Source: Bacteroidales bacterium (GTDB taxonomy: Bacteria > Bacteroidota > Bacteroidia > Bacteroidales > Muribaculaceae). From it: 64,000 bases of DNA. The first letter of the stretch is position 1; every line of letters starts with the position of its first letter. This document shows positions 1 to 8,021 of the stretch, one piece after another. The notes beneath the pieces are model-generated. The model ran no database searches. It worked only from the letters and a program-made list of their open reading frames with translations, and was not told the origin of the DNA. The position numbers were made by a program, and so were the translations under genes. The DNA is taken from positions 1-64,000 of the forward strand of contig CAAGGJ010000164.1 in assembly GCA_900769345.1 (NCBI GenBank), written 5' to 3'.

Positions 1-107
1 CCGGTCTCACGCAGCCAACCAAGGTGATGCTCGGCATGGATGATAAGCAGGCGGAGCTATTCCGTCTGGTCGAAAGTTGGGTCAAACGCGATTTGGGTAA
101 CGCATGA
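1..107 (+). CDS. C-terminal end of an unidentified protein (partial)
   Basis: An open frame enters the window from the left (first complete codon at 3) and stops with TGA at 105-107. The visible 34 residues begin GLTQPTKVML and end VKRDLGNA. They are charged and helix-like, with no signal or membrane character. I cannot assign a family from so little. Nothing downstream on this strand follows closely, so this is probably the last gene of its transcript. That the frame is coding is likely but not proven. Confidence 0.5.
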   Translation, partial: GLTQPTKVMLGMDDKQAELFRLVESWVKRDLGNA

Positions 108-372
108 CGAAAACAGGAAAAAGAACTTAGTCTTTCAAAAATATTGATATTTTATAGCGTATTTTTAGGGCGGTCCTCTCGTGAGTTTCTTCTTGTTTAC
201 CGTTATGCTCCGTATAAAAATTTCCTCATTGCAATGAATTGTCCACTCCATATTCTCGATTTGGAAAAGGCTGCGCAAAAAGACGGCTGACAAACGAAAT
301 GGTATGGCAGAACTGATGAAACACATCTATGCAAGCTTTAGCAGACTCATCCTCTTTTTACTACAAAAATAA
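108..372. other. Non-coding stretch, possibly decayed sequence
   Basis: There is no convincing gene here. Two short overlapping open stretches in different frames (about 172-290 and 256-372) read like protein, but have no start and are broken by stops. They may be remnants of a degraded gene. I do not assign a family. Confidence 0.3.
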
Positions 373-373
373 A

Positions 374-625
374 GAAACTAAGTAGGGTGTCCAGTTCTAT
401 GTTCCAAGTTTTGAATGATTTTTGAAATATTATCTATGTAACTTATTGAAAAACAGTATGAGATGTACACAAAGAGTCACCCAATATTGGGCACATTCAA
501 ATTTGATACAGAATTTCGCTTTCTATGATTTTTTAATTATCTGAGAGCCAGTAGATTATGTTGTATTTAAAATACTAAACTTTGCAAAAAGTTAGTACAT
601 CAAACTGGACACCCTAGAAACTAAG
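374..625. mobile_element. MITE-like element with 9-bp target-site duplication
   Basis: A 234-bp element (383-616) is bounded by perfect 14-bp inverted repeats: tagggtgtccagtt at 383-396 and its complement at 603-616. It is flanked on both sides by the same 9 bases, gaaactaag, at 374-382 and 617-625. Past the perfect part, the two ends stay loosely similar for about 15 more bases, as the ends of an insertion sequence do. The interior is AT-rich with no ORF long enough for a transposase, so this is a non-autonomous element. The transposase family that would mobilise it cannot be named from this window. Confidence 0.8.
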
Positions 626-743
626 ATTTTGACTAAGAGATAAAACGCTCATATACAACATATACACTCTACACGATTCTCAATCGAACGGGGTAGGGGG
701 ATTTGTGTCTTTTGTCGTTGTCTTAAATGAAAGAACCATTTCG

Positions 744-776
744 CTCGGCTTATTAGTGACCGAGGCTGCCTTTTTT
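744..776 (+). terminator. Weak hairpin plus T-run upstream of 829
   Basis: Bases ctcgg (744-748) and ccgag (760-764) can pair. A run of six T begins at 771. The stem is only 5 bp, so this is a weak terminator candidate for transcription coming from the left. Confidence 0.35.
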
Positions 777-791
777 ATTAAAAATTATTGC

Positions 792-799
792 TAACTTTG
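792..799 (+). promoter_or_regulatory. Bacteroidota -7 promoter box for 829
   Basis: TAACTTTG matches the TAnnTTTG element and lies 37 bp before the start codon at 829. No clear TTTG is visible at the -33 position. Confidence 0.5.
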
Positions 800-828
800 T
801 ATATGTCACATCTAACACCATTGCAAAA

Positions 829-2142
829 ATGTATCAACGCTTAATTTCTTTGGCATCGGCGCTTATTTGCTGCCTTTTGGCGTATTCTCAGCCGTCGCAG
901 CGTATTATCACCGTCCGAGTAACTCCTCACACCCAATCGGCGGTGCACTCGGTGAGCGATGTAGCCAATGCCTATCATTTTGACTGCGGAACTGACATAA
1001 GGTTTAACGTCTCAGCTACTTCTTCGGGAATTCCTATCGAACTCGATTCGGTGGCTTACTCAATATGCTACGATAAGATGGAGCCTCACAAGCAAGGCGT
1101 GGTGCGTCTGAAAGATGGCGTGGCCACCATAGAGGGCGGAACTATGCTCGAAAGCGGGTTTCTACGCTGCACGGCGAGCACTGTAGTGGATGGCGAACGA
1201 TTCAGCGGGTCGTGTGCTGTGGGATTTAATCCCGAAGCCATAGTGCCCACAGTGCCTATGCCCAACGACTTTGTGCAGTGGTGGCAGAGCCGTCTCGATA
1301 CACTCGCTCTCGTGAAAAACGTTGCCGAGCTTACACTCCTTCCCGAACTTTGCACCGAGAAAATCAATGTTTATCAGGCGCGAATCGCTTCGGTGCGACC
1401 GATGTATGGCATCCTTGCCGTGCCTAAAGCCGCCGGACGTTATCCTGCCGTGATGCGTGTTCCCGGAGCCGGCGTGCACAAGATAGGCGGCTACATCCAG
1501 CCCGCCATGGACGGCATGATTACCCTCGATATGGGCATCCATGGATTGCCGTTAACTCACGACGATGAATTCTACCGCAGAATCAGTGCCGACTCGCTAA
1601 GCAATTATCCAGCTATGGGCATTGATTGTCGCGACACATATTACTATCGCGATGTGTATCTTGGATGCGTACGCGCTGCCGAATTTCTTGCTTCTCTGGA
1701 GCAATTCGACGGCAAAAACCTCTTTGTCACCGGTGGCAGTCAAGGTGGAGCCCTGAGCATAGTCACTGCCGCCCTTTGCCCCAAGGTGAGCGCCGTCATC
1801 TCTTTCTTCCCGGCTATGTGCGACCAAGAGGCTTATCTGCACGGCAGAGCCGGCGGCTGGCCTCACTATTTTCTCTTCAATCGCTCCAAAAGCGATGTGC
1901 AGCGCCATGCCGAAGTGATACAATACTACGATGTGGTCAACTTTGCTCGCATATTGCGCACACCGGTGTTTATGTCGATGGGCTACAACGACCTTACTTG
2001 CGCGCCTACAAGCACCTATGCTGCTTGGAATGTCATAGCATCGCAGCATAAAAAACTCCTTATTGTGCCCGAAACAGGACATTGGCGCTACAACTTTCAG
2101 ACCGCTTCGGCTTGGACGTGGATAATGCAATTCCGAAAATAA
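829..2142 (+). CDS. Acetyl xylan esterase-like secreted esterase (AXE1 / CE7 type)
   Basis: The 437-residue protein begins with a typical signal peptide (hydrophobic residues 5-19), so it acts in the periplasm or outside. After an N-terminal beta domain (about 25-140) comes an alpha/beta-hydrolase domain of the AXE1 type. The nucleophile elbow GGSQGG puts the serine at about 304, with Asp at about 388 (GYNDLTC) and His at about 418 (ETGHWRY). This family removes acetyl groups from short oligosaccharides and related esters. It is followed after 42 bp by a GH27 enzyme on the same strand, so the pair may strip decorated plant or host glycans together (inference). The exact substrate is not predictable. 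Confidence 0.85.
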   Translation: MYQRLISLASALICCLLAYSQPSQRIITVRVTPHTQSAVHSVSDVANAYHFDCGTDIRFNVSATSSGIPIELDSVAYSICYDKMEPHKQGVVRLKDGVATIEGGTMLESGFLRCTASTVVDGERFSGSCAVGFNPEAIVPTVPMPNDFVQWWQSRLDTLALVKNVAELTLLPELCTEKINVYQARIASVRPMYGILAVPKAAGRYPAVMRVPGAGVHKIGGYIQPAMDGMITLDMGIHGLPLTHDDEFYRRISADSLSNYPAMGIDCRDTYYYRDVYLGCVRAAEFLASLEQFDGKNLFVTGGSQGGALSIVTAALCPKVSAVISFFPAMCDQEAYLHGRAGGWPHYFLFNRSKSDVQRHAEVIQYYDVVNFARILRTPVFMSMGYNDLTCAPTSTYAAWNVIASQHKKLLIVPETGHWRYNFQTASAWTWIMQFRK

Positions 2143-2184
2143 TTCTTTTTTCGTTTATACTAACATAACAAACTAATCAACAAT

Positions 2185-3786
2185 ATGAAAAAGCCTATAT
2201 TCTTAATATCAGTGTTAACAATGATGCTAACAGGCTTCAGCCAAGCCCGGGCTCGCCAATTCGAAGCGCCCGCTATGGGCTGGAGTTCGTGGAACGCCTA
2301 TATGGTGGATATTTCTGATTCGATTATCTCCAACCAAGCGCGTATGCTCAAGGAATCGGGATTGAGCGACTGTGGCTATAAGTATGTGAACATCGATGAC
2401 GGCTTCTTCGGCAAACGCGATGCTCAAGGTTATATGACTCCTCACCCCGAACGATTCCCTTGGGGCGTGGACGGCATGGCCAATCTGGTGAAATACATCC
2501 ACTCACTGGGCCTAAAAGCCGGCATTTACAGCGATGCAGGCACCAACACCTGTGGCTCGTCGTACAATCACGACGTTAACGGCAAAGGCGCCGGTATGTA
2601 TGGCCACGACGTGGTAGATGCCACTCGATACTTCATCGATTGGGACTTCGATTTTATCAAAATCGACTATTGCGGCGGTCAAGAGTTGAAACTTGACGAA
2701 CAGGCTCGATACACCACCATACGCAATGTTATCGATAGCATAGTCCGCAAGAAAGTGCACATCAATGTGTGCCGTTGGAGCTATCCCGGCACTTGGATAA
2801 GCGGCATTGCCAATTCGTGGCGCATAAGTGGCGACATACGCCCCGTGTGGCACTCTATTAAGTATTGTATCGGCAAAAACCTATATCTGTCGGCTTATGC
2901 CGGCGATGGGCATTACAACGATATGGATATGCTTGCAGTGGGCTACAATCACAAGCCATCGGCTTTCTGGGACGAGGGTCTGGGTATGACTTTTGCCGAG
3001 GAAGAGGCTCACTTCGGCATGTGGTGCATTATGAGTTCGCCGCTGCTGCTGGGTTGCGACATAGCTTATATCCCCGACGAAACCATGCAGATTATTACCA
3101 ATCGCGAACTCATAGCCGTCAATCAAGACCGCCTCGGTCTGCAAGCTCGTGTAGTGCAACATAGCGGCGACACTTATGTCCTCGCCAAAGATTTAGAAAA
3201 ACTTCACGGCAACACGCGCGCTGTGGCTCTCTACAACCCATCTGACGTTACGCAGCGCTTCGAGGTGAGTGCCAAGACGCTCGAGATGGCAGGCGAAATG
3301 AGTGTTCGCGACCTCAATGAGCATCGCAATTTGGACAAAACATCGAAAATCGATATCACCTTGCCGGCTCACGCTGCCAAGATACTTCGCGTGAAAGGCA
3401 CCCGCATCGAGCCCACCATCTACGAAGGCGAATGGGCATTCTGCCCCGACTTTAGTGACATTCGCCCATCTGGAGTGAAATATGTGCCGGCAGAAGGTGC
3501 TTCGGGCGGCGTTGTGGCTGAGAAAGCCGGCGGTTCGGCCAACAATTATCTCCGCTGGAACGACGTATTCTCCAAGAACGGCGGCAATTATCGCATCACT
3601 TTCCATTTCATGCCGGCGAAGAACGATTTCACCGCCGAAGCAAGCGTCAACGGCACCAAATTTGCCATCTCTCGCGGCAACACAAGCATCGAAGTCACGC
3701 TCCGCAAGGGCGAAAACGATGTGCGCATAGGCAATGCTAAAGCCACTCTCCCCGCACTCGATTACATCTCGGTGGAGAAAAATTAA
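2185..3786 (+). CDS. GH27 family alpha-galactosidase with C-terminal carbohydrate-binding-like domain
   Basis: The 533-residue protein has a signal peptide followed by the GH27 signature MGWSSWNAY. The (beta/alpha)8 barrel contains KIDYCGG, whose Asp (about 161) is the expected nucleophile, and ISGDIRPVW, whose Asp (about 217) is the expected acid/base. The barrel is followed by a beta-sandwich (about 310-400) and then an extra beta-rich domain (about 410-533) resembling CBM6/CBM35-type modules. GH27 enzymes release terminal alpha-galactose, and some release alpha-N-acetylgalactosamine or beta-L-arabinopyranose. It lies just after the AXE1-type esterase and ends at a strong terminator. No SusC/SusD gene is adjacent. 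Confidence 0.9.
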   Translation: MKKPIFLISVLTMMLTGFSQARARQFEAPAMGWSSWNAYMVDISDSIISNQARMLKESGLSDCGYKYVNIDDGFFGKRDAQGYMTPHPERFPWGVDGMANLVKYIHSLGLKAGIYSDAGTNTCGSSYNHDVNGKGAGMYGHDVVDATRYFIDWDFDFIKIDYCGGQELKLDEQARYTTIRNVIDSIVRKKVHINVCRWSYPGTWISGIANSWRISGDIRPVWHSIKYCIGKNLYLSAYAGDGHYNDMDMLAVGYNHKPSAFWDEGLGMTFAEEEAHFGMWCIMSSPLLLGCDIAYIPDETMQIITNRELIAVNQDRLGLQARVVQHSGDTYVLAKDLEKLHGNTRAVALYNPSDVTQRFEVSAKTLEMAGEMSVRDLNEHRNLDKTSKIDITLPAHAAKILRVKGTRIEPTIYEGEWAFCPDFSDIRPSGVKYVPAEGASGGVVAEKAGGSANNYLRWNDVFSKNGGNYRITFHFMPAKNDFTAEASVNGTKFAISRGNTSIEVTLRKGENDVRIGNAKATLPALDYISVEKN

Positions 3787-3803
3787 CAAATAACCTTTTT
3801 AAA

Positions 3804-3844
3804 GAAAAAGCTCCAGTGCCAATCACAGCACACGGAGCTTTTTC
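3804..3844. terminator. Bidirectional terminator between convergent genes
   Basis: A perfect 11-bp stem (gaaaaagctcc at 3804-3814, complement at 3834-3844) encloses a 19-nt loop and provides A/T runs on both strands. It lies between the plus-strand GH27 gene and the minus-strand gene ending at 3861. Confidence 0.85.
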
Positions 3845-3860
3845 TTATTTTATCATCTGT

Positions 3861-4865
3861 TCAGCGCACTTGCCGGCCGCCGCCGCGCTCAAAACCGAGC
3901 GATTTGGTGTGCGGCACGGGGGCGGGCATAGTGTTCATACTCGGAGAGTAGCCGCTGCCGTTGCCATTGAGATTGATGCTCATATTCTCAAAGAGCTGAT
4001 AGAGCAGTCCACCGAGGTCGATGCCGAGTTTCTGTCCGTGGTAGTTGTAGAACGGGCGTATGATAGGTATGGTGGCTGAGCGTCCCGACTGAAAGTCGCG
4101 CACATTTTGCGCTCCTACGTCCACGCCCCACTTGTCGTTATTGGTTTTAAATGTCATATATCCGCCAAATGCACCATAACCGCCACGCCGAGCATTGCTC
4201 CAGAATGGTGCCGACTCGTAGTTGCCAAAAGCTGTGACGCTCATATTGCCATTGATTAGATAACCCACTTCTGCTGTTCCGCCATAGGTGTTGTAGGCGC
4301 TCCACGGCTCGTTATATTTCATAAGCATACCGCCGAGGCTCACCTTCCAGCGGTCGCCGAAATGCTGTGTTAGCATAGCGCCGCCTTGACGCACCGATCC
4401 AAGCAATGGCTGGGTCTGATAGCTGCTGAAGCCCTCCACGTAGCCGTTTTCCCATCGGGCTATTTTGCCTTGTTGATTCATATCGTTGGCAAAAATGTTG
4501 CGTTGCCATAAATAATTGCTCTCCTCGGGATAGCGATATTGCTCGGGAATCTCCACTTGGGGATTGTGATATGCCATCGAGTCGACATAGGCTTCGCTCG
4601 TAATTCGAGGCACATACATACGACTCGGCGACACTTGCGTGGCCAATTTCGGGGCTTCCAAACCTATGTTTTTCTGAAGTTTATAGCCTTCGGCGGTCGA
4701 TTTGTCGCGATAGGCATAGTAGCGCACCATATCCAAGCGACCACCCACCGTGTCGCGCAGTTCGCCATGCCCGTTGCCATCTTGCACAGCTATTCGGTTT
4801 TGCCCCGAGAGCATTGCAGGCGCGGCTATGGCAAGTGTCAATATTAATAGTTTTATAGTTCTCAT
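3861..4865 (-). CDS. Secreted outer-membrane-type protein of unknown function
   Basis: The 334-residue protein has a signal peptide ending near residue 21 (MLSGQ). An N-terminal soluble part with many Tyr, Asn and Gln is followed from about residue 150 by alternating aromatic and glycine-rich strands (GGMLMKYNEPW, GGYGAFGGYMTFK, GVDVGAQNVRDF) of the kind seen in small outer-membrane beta-barrels. I do not recognise a named family. It is 38 bp downstream of another barrel-like gene (4904-5524) and probably co-transcribed with it. It ends at the shared terminator at 3804-3844. Confidence 0.65.
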   Translation of the reverse strand: MRTIKLLILTLAIAAPAMLSGQNRIAVQDGNGHGELRDTVGGRLDMVRYYAYRDKSTAEGYKLQKNIGLEAPKLATQVSPSRMYVPRITSEAYVDSMAYHNPQVEIPEQYRYPEESNYLWQRNIFANDMNQQGKIARWENGYVEGFSSYQTQPLLGSVRQGGAMLTQHFGDRWKVSLGGMLMKYNEPWSAYNTYGGTAEVGYLINGNMSVTAFGNYESAPFWSNARRGGYGAFGGYMTFKTNNDKWGVDVGAQNVRDFQSGRSATIPIIRPFYNYHGQKLGIDLGGLLYQLFENMSINLNGNGSGYSPSMNTMPAPVPHTKSLGFERGGGRQVR

Positions 4866-4903
4866 TGCCCCGATTGGTTTCGTTTGTTAATCTCTGTTCC
4901 GTT

Positions 4904-5524
4904 TTAAAAAAGATAAGTAAATGAGAGCACCCAGCTCTTGGCACGCTTGCCGGCAGGACTCTTATCGAACTCATTGTAGCGATAGTAGTAAGTGCCGAGC
5001 GGAATCTGATAAGTGGCGCCCAACTGAATGTGCTTCGCTATCGTAACACCACCGCCAAGGTTTAAGGCATACTCCACGCGGTCGAACCACGACTCATCGT
5101 GCTCCCACGTTTCGGGGTAATAACACAAATCTTCAAAATTGGAGTAGCAGCTTATTCCTAAAAGCAAATACGGGCTGAACACCGGCAGTATATTGATGTT
5201 ATACTTAAGGTCGATAGGCACTTCCATACCCCATTTATTATCGTTATTAACATCGCGATTGCAGAAATTAACCCCGAAGTCGAAACCGAACCCTACGGGC
5301 AAGTTAACATCGAGTTTCAAGCCCAAATAATAGCCGTTCATCTCGTGATTGTCGCCCAAGATGCTTGAATTATTATAGCTGGGGTGTTCCAGCCGATCGA
5401 AGCGCAGGCCTCCTGTCAGACCAAGTTTCACCTGACTGTGTGCAACCGTCGTGGCTATAATTGCTACGAGTATCGCCATCAAGATTTTGCGTTTTTCATC
5501 AATCATCCTCATAATAGTAATCAT
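4904..5524 (-). CDS. Outer membrane beta-barrel (porin-family-like) protein
   Basis: The 206-residue protein has a signal peptide (hydrophobic stretch about 16-27, cleavage near AHS) and then amphipathic beta strands: VKLGLTGGLRF, GYYLGLKLDVNLPVGFGFDFGVNF, ALNLGGGVTI, QLGATYQIPLG. It ends in an aromatic-terminated strand (SWVLSFTYLF), the usual end of an outer-membrane barrel. This fits the small OprF/OmpW-like 'outer membrane beta-barrel domain' proteins common in Bacteroidota. The start could also be one of two internal Met codons (residues 5 or 7). It lies between two other envelope genes on the same strand. Confidence 0.75.
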   Translation of the reverse strand: MITIMRMIDEKRKILMAILVAIIATTVAHSQVKLGLTGGLRFDRLEHPSYNNSSILGDNHEMNGYYLGLKLDVNLPVGFGFDFGVNFCNRDVNNDNKWGMEVPIDLKYNINILPVFSPYLLLGISCYSNFEDLCYYPETWEHDESWFDRVEYALNLGGGVTIAKHIQLGATYQIPLGTYYYRYNEFDKSPAGKRAKSWVLSFTYLF

Positions 5525-5578
5525 TTTAGAAAATCAAATAAATCCGTTCGCTTCTCTAAGTGTATTCGCCATAACCAC

Positions 5579-6331
5579 TCAATAGCGCAGCCAATCGTCG
5601 GGCGTGATAGTGAGCGTGTGACACACCTTTTCACCATGTTTATACACATATTTATAGCTAATGCCCACATCGTGACGCACTTGCTTATTGCTTTGCGAGT
5701 CGGATATCGAATTTATCATTTGGCGTTTCATCACATCTTCCACTGCGGCAAAATCGGTGTCTGCAAATGCCTCTCCTCCTTCGATGTAATAAACTATTGT
5801 GCTATCGCCCTGAGCTTCAGCGCGTTCGAGCACACTGCCATTGCCATAATCGAGCGGACAAGCAGCATTCTCAGCCATTGCTGTGGCTCTTACCACCACA
5901 CCTATCGACTCTTCTTTATCCAAGTCATCGGGCGCAATGGTCACTTCATTAATGTCATCACCCGATTCATCTTTTGCCACGCACTTTATGCCGAAGCCAT
6001 TAGCCTTCATCGCCTCCTTGAGATGCGCAAAACGATCTTCGCCCAAGGTGTATCGAGCATTCAGACGAAAATAGTCGGCATTGCGAAAAAGTTCTTTAGT
6101 AACCCTATCGGTGATAGTGAATTCTATGAGCAGATTGGCATCGTCGTTAGTAATGTTAGTCACCACCACACCATCAGCCACTTCGTTGGGCACAGGACAT
6201 TCGCGGCGCATCTCGTCGACAAGGCTCTGCAGATAGCTCGACTGCTTCTGTCCGCATCCAGATACAACCACACACAGCAGCAACGATATCACCACACATG
6301 CCAATGTATGTCTTTTAATAATCATCTTCAT
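5579..6331 (-). CDS. Lipoprotein of unknown function
   Basis: The 250-residue protein has a lipoprotein signal ending in VVSGC, followed by GQKQSS rather than acidic residues, so it may face the periplasm rather than the surface (inference). The mature part is mixed alpha/beta with many acidic residues, and I recognise no family in it. It is 54 bp upstream of the barrel gene at 4904-5524 and may be the first gene of a three-gene envelope operon. A promoter box lies 22 bp before its start. Confidence 0.65.
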   Translation of the reverse strand: MKMIIKRHTLACVVISLLLCVVVSGCGQKQSSYLQSLVDEMRRECPVPNEVADGVVVTNITNDDANLLIEFTITDRVTKELFRNADYFRLNARYTLGEDRFAHLKEAMKANGFGIKCVAKDESGDDINEVTIAPDDLDKEESIGVVVRATAMAENAACPLDYGNGSVLERAEAQGDSTIVYYIEGGEAFADTDFAAVEDVMKRQMINSISDSQSNKQVRHDVGISYKYVYKHGEKVCHTLTITPDDWLRY

Positions 6332-6352
6332 ATTATCCTAACTCTTGATGTA

Positions 6353-6360
6353 CAAAAATA
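6353..6360 (-). promoter_or_regulatory. -7 promoter box for 5579-6331
   Basis: On the minus strand the bases read TATTTTTG, matching TAnnTTTG, 22 bp before the start codon at 6331. Confidence 0.45.
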
Positions 6361-6413
6361 ATCAAAAACTCAACACAACCCACCACCACAAACATTATTT
6401 ATATGCCACCCGA

Positions 6414-6524
6414 CATAATTTTAGAATTTTTAATACACAGGCACCACCCACCCCATGTGCGTCAGCGAATAATCCCGAGCCCTCCGAGTGCTCCGAGTGC
6501 TCCGAGAGCTCCAAGCCCGCCGAG
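6414..6524. repeat. Direct repeat copy A with 9-bp tandem array
   Basis: Bases 6414-6479 are nearly identical to 7230-7294. They differ by a small substitution/indel (cacagg versus aaaag) and one base. Copy A runs into about five 9-bp units of the form tgctccgag (6480-6524), some imperfect. It sits just past the 3' end of the four-helix-bundle gene. Confidence 0.85.
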
Positions 6525-6539
6525 CCATCCCGAGTGCTC

Positions 6540-7121
6540 TCAGCCATCCGAGCCTCCTCTATTTCGGTCACTTCGCCATTGGCGTCGGGCTTGCGACATT
6601 TGTTCGCGGATGCCACCTTCGGCGAGGAAATCTCGTTGTTGTCTATCGATTAAGCCCTCCAGAAGCACATCGGCTTGATGTATGAGTATAATGGCAATAT
6701 TTGCCACAGTTTCGTCGCTTCGCACTTTCACTGCTTGGCGATAGTAGGCATCATCGAGGTGATTGGCACAAAATTGGCGTGTCTGCAATGCTTTTTCACT
6801 ATCTTTATCCCATATTGCAAGTTCCCGCACTCGCAGGTAGTCCTCATAATCCTCAAGCAACTCTTGCAAACTCGCTTTTGCCACATTAGTCAACTTTATT
6901 TGAGTTTCCATCGATGTAGTAGCAGCTTTGCTCCCTTCCACAATATTCTGCTTGCCACTGCGTGCAGCCTGCACCATTTGGTCGCGAGTACGGTCGTTAG
7001 CACTCAAAAAACGTCGCGTAAAGATATATGTGATGTCGTAAATTATCTTAGAAACTCCATACACCCGCAGCCCTCGGCAATTGCCTTTTTTCTGTAAAAA
7101 TCGCCCTTCATCCATACCCAC
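6540..7121 (-). CDS. Four helix bundle protein (23S rRNA IVP / bAvd-like, with suffix domain)
   Basis: The 193-residue protein has the family signature region SANDRTRDQMVQAARSGKQN, then IVEGSKAATTSMETQIKLTN and ASLQELLEDYEDYLRVR. This is the four-helix-bundle family that includes proteins encoded in 23S rRNA intervening sequences and the Avd accessory protein of diversity-generating retroelements. The C-terminal half (about 110-175) matches the 'suffix' extension of gut Bacteroidota members. The last residues (SDRNRGGSDG) are encoded by the edge of the 9-bp repeat array, so the array shapes the C-terminus. No reverse transcriptase or template repeat is nearby. Its role is unknown. Direct repeats flank the gene on both sides. 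Confidence 0.85.
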   Translation of the reverse strand: MGMDEGRFLQKKGNCRGLRVYGVSKIIYDITYIFTRRFLSANDRTRDQMVQAARSGKQNIVEGSKAATTSMETQIKLTNVAKASLQELLEDYEDYLRVRELAIWDKDSEKALQTRQFCANHLDDAYYRQAVKVRSDETVANIAIILIHQADVLLEGLIDRQQRDFLAEGGIREQMSQARRQWRSDRNRGGSDG

Positions 7122-7187
7122 AATTAATTGAATATTAGAAAATTATTTTTCAAAAAAATAGTTATTTAGGAAGGCTCTCCCCTAACA

Positions 7188-7195
7188 CAAATATA
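7188..7195 (-). promoter_or_regulatory. -7 promoter box for the four-helix-bundle gene
   Basis: The minus strand reads TATATTTG, matching TAnnTTTG, 67 bp before the start codon at 7121. Confidence 0.45.
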
Positions 7196-7229
7196 CAAAA
7201 AAAACTTAACACCCGCCTCCTCCCAAGAG

Positions 7230-7339
7230 CATAATTTTAGAATTTTTAATAAAAAGCACCACCCACCCCATGAGCGTCAGCGAATAATCCCGAGTGCTCT
7301 GAGTGCTCCGAGTCCTCCGAGTCCTCCGAGTCCTCCGAG
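7230..7339. repeat. Direct repeat copy B with 9-bp tandem array
   Basis: Bases 7230-7294 are the second copy of the repeat at 6414-6479. They are followed by five clean 9-bp units: tgctctgag, tgctccgag, then tcctccgag three times (7295-7339). The two copies are in the same orientation, about 816 bp apart, and bracket the four-helix-bundle gene. Confidence 0.85.
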
Positions 7340-7402
7340 CCCGCCAATAGCAAAAAATAGAAATTTCACCGGCATGAAATGATAATTTTTAGCATTATTC
7401 AT

Positions 7403-7410
7403 TATCTTTG
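7403..7410 (+). promoter_or_regulatory. -7 promoter box for ridA
   Basis: TATCTTTG matches TAnnTTTG. It lies 98 bp before the ridA start and implies a leader of about 90 nt. Confidence 0.5.
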
Positions 7411-7507
7411 TATCGGCATTGGCTTTCAGGGCTGACAGATGGGCTTCTCGAAATGGCTAATGCGCTAAACATAAGCAAACTAAAACCAAAATAACATTAT
7501 AAGCATT

Positions 7508-7885
7508 ATGAAAAAAGTAATCAGCACACCAAATGCTCCAGCAGCTATTGGTCCTTACAGTCAAGCAATCGAAGTGAACGGAATGTTGTTTATCTCGGGC
7601 CAAATTCCTATCGACCCTGCTACCGGCGAAATAGTGGAAGGAGGCATAACTGAGCAAGCCACTCAATCGTTCAAGAACATTAATGCTATCCTCACCGAGG
7701 CGGGCTATACCTTCGACAATGTGGTGAAAACCACCGTTTTCCTTAGCGATATGGCTGACTTTGCTGCCATGAATGCCGTATATGCAAAGCACTTTAGTGG
7801 CGACTTCCCTGCTCGCAGCGCTGTGGCTGTGAAGACTCTTCCGAAAAACGTGCTCGTAGAGGTGGAAACCATTGCCGCCAAGTAA
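7508..7885 (+). CDS. ridA: RidA family reactive enamine/imine deaminase
   Basis: The 125-residue protein covers the whole RidA (YjgF/YER057c/UK114) family length. It shows the family segments [32 protein letters not shown] and [12 protein letters not shown]. Arg at about 103 in PARSAV is the conserved carboxylate-binding residue, and the C-terminal Glu lies in VEVETIAA. RidA hydrolyses the 2-aminoacrylate and 2-aminocrotonate released by PLP dehydratases such as threonine dehydratase. The next gene downstream, 136 bp away on the same strand, is exactly such an enzyme, so the two are a source-and-detoxifier pair. Confidence 0.95.
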   Translation: MKKVISTPNAPAAIGPYSQAIEVNGMLFISGQIPIDPATGEIVEGGITEQATQSFKNINAILTEAGYTFDNVVKTTVFLSDMADFAAMNAVYAKHFSGDFPARSAVAVKTLPKNVLVEVETIAAK

Positions 7886-8021
7886 TAGCATAGTTTTTCC
7901 GGTAAAAAAAATATCCCTAAACAGGCGGTGAGCATTTTCGGTGCATCCTCAAGGCATCGTCGATGCTCATAGCCGTAAATCAGCAACTACTTAATCATAA
8001 CTAACTACTAACATTTCTATC

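Larger units (their letters stand above)
7122..7507. other. Intergenic region with promoters and repeat copy B
   Basis: There is no gene here. It carries the promoter box of the minus-strand four-helix-bundle gene, direct repeat copy B with its 9-bp array, and the promoter box of ridA. Confidence 0.6.

Noticed and set aside
5384..6361. 325-residue plus-strand open frame
   Set aside because: It is antisense to two envelope genes with signal sequences. Its composition (His, Ile, Phe, Arg rich) is typical of a shadow frame.
6480..6524. CRISPR-like array
   Set aside because: Units are 9 bp and contiguous without spacers, and no cas genes are present anywhere in the window.
6540..7121. Diversity-generating retroelement suggested by the Avd-like protein
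   Set aside because: No reverse transcriptase gene, no template/variable repeat pair and no target gene are present in the neighbourhood.
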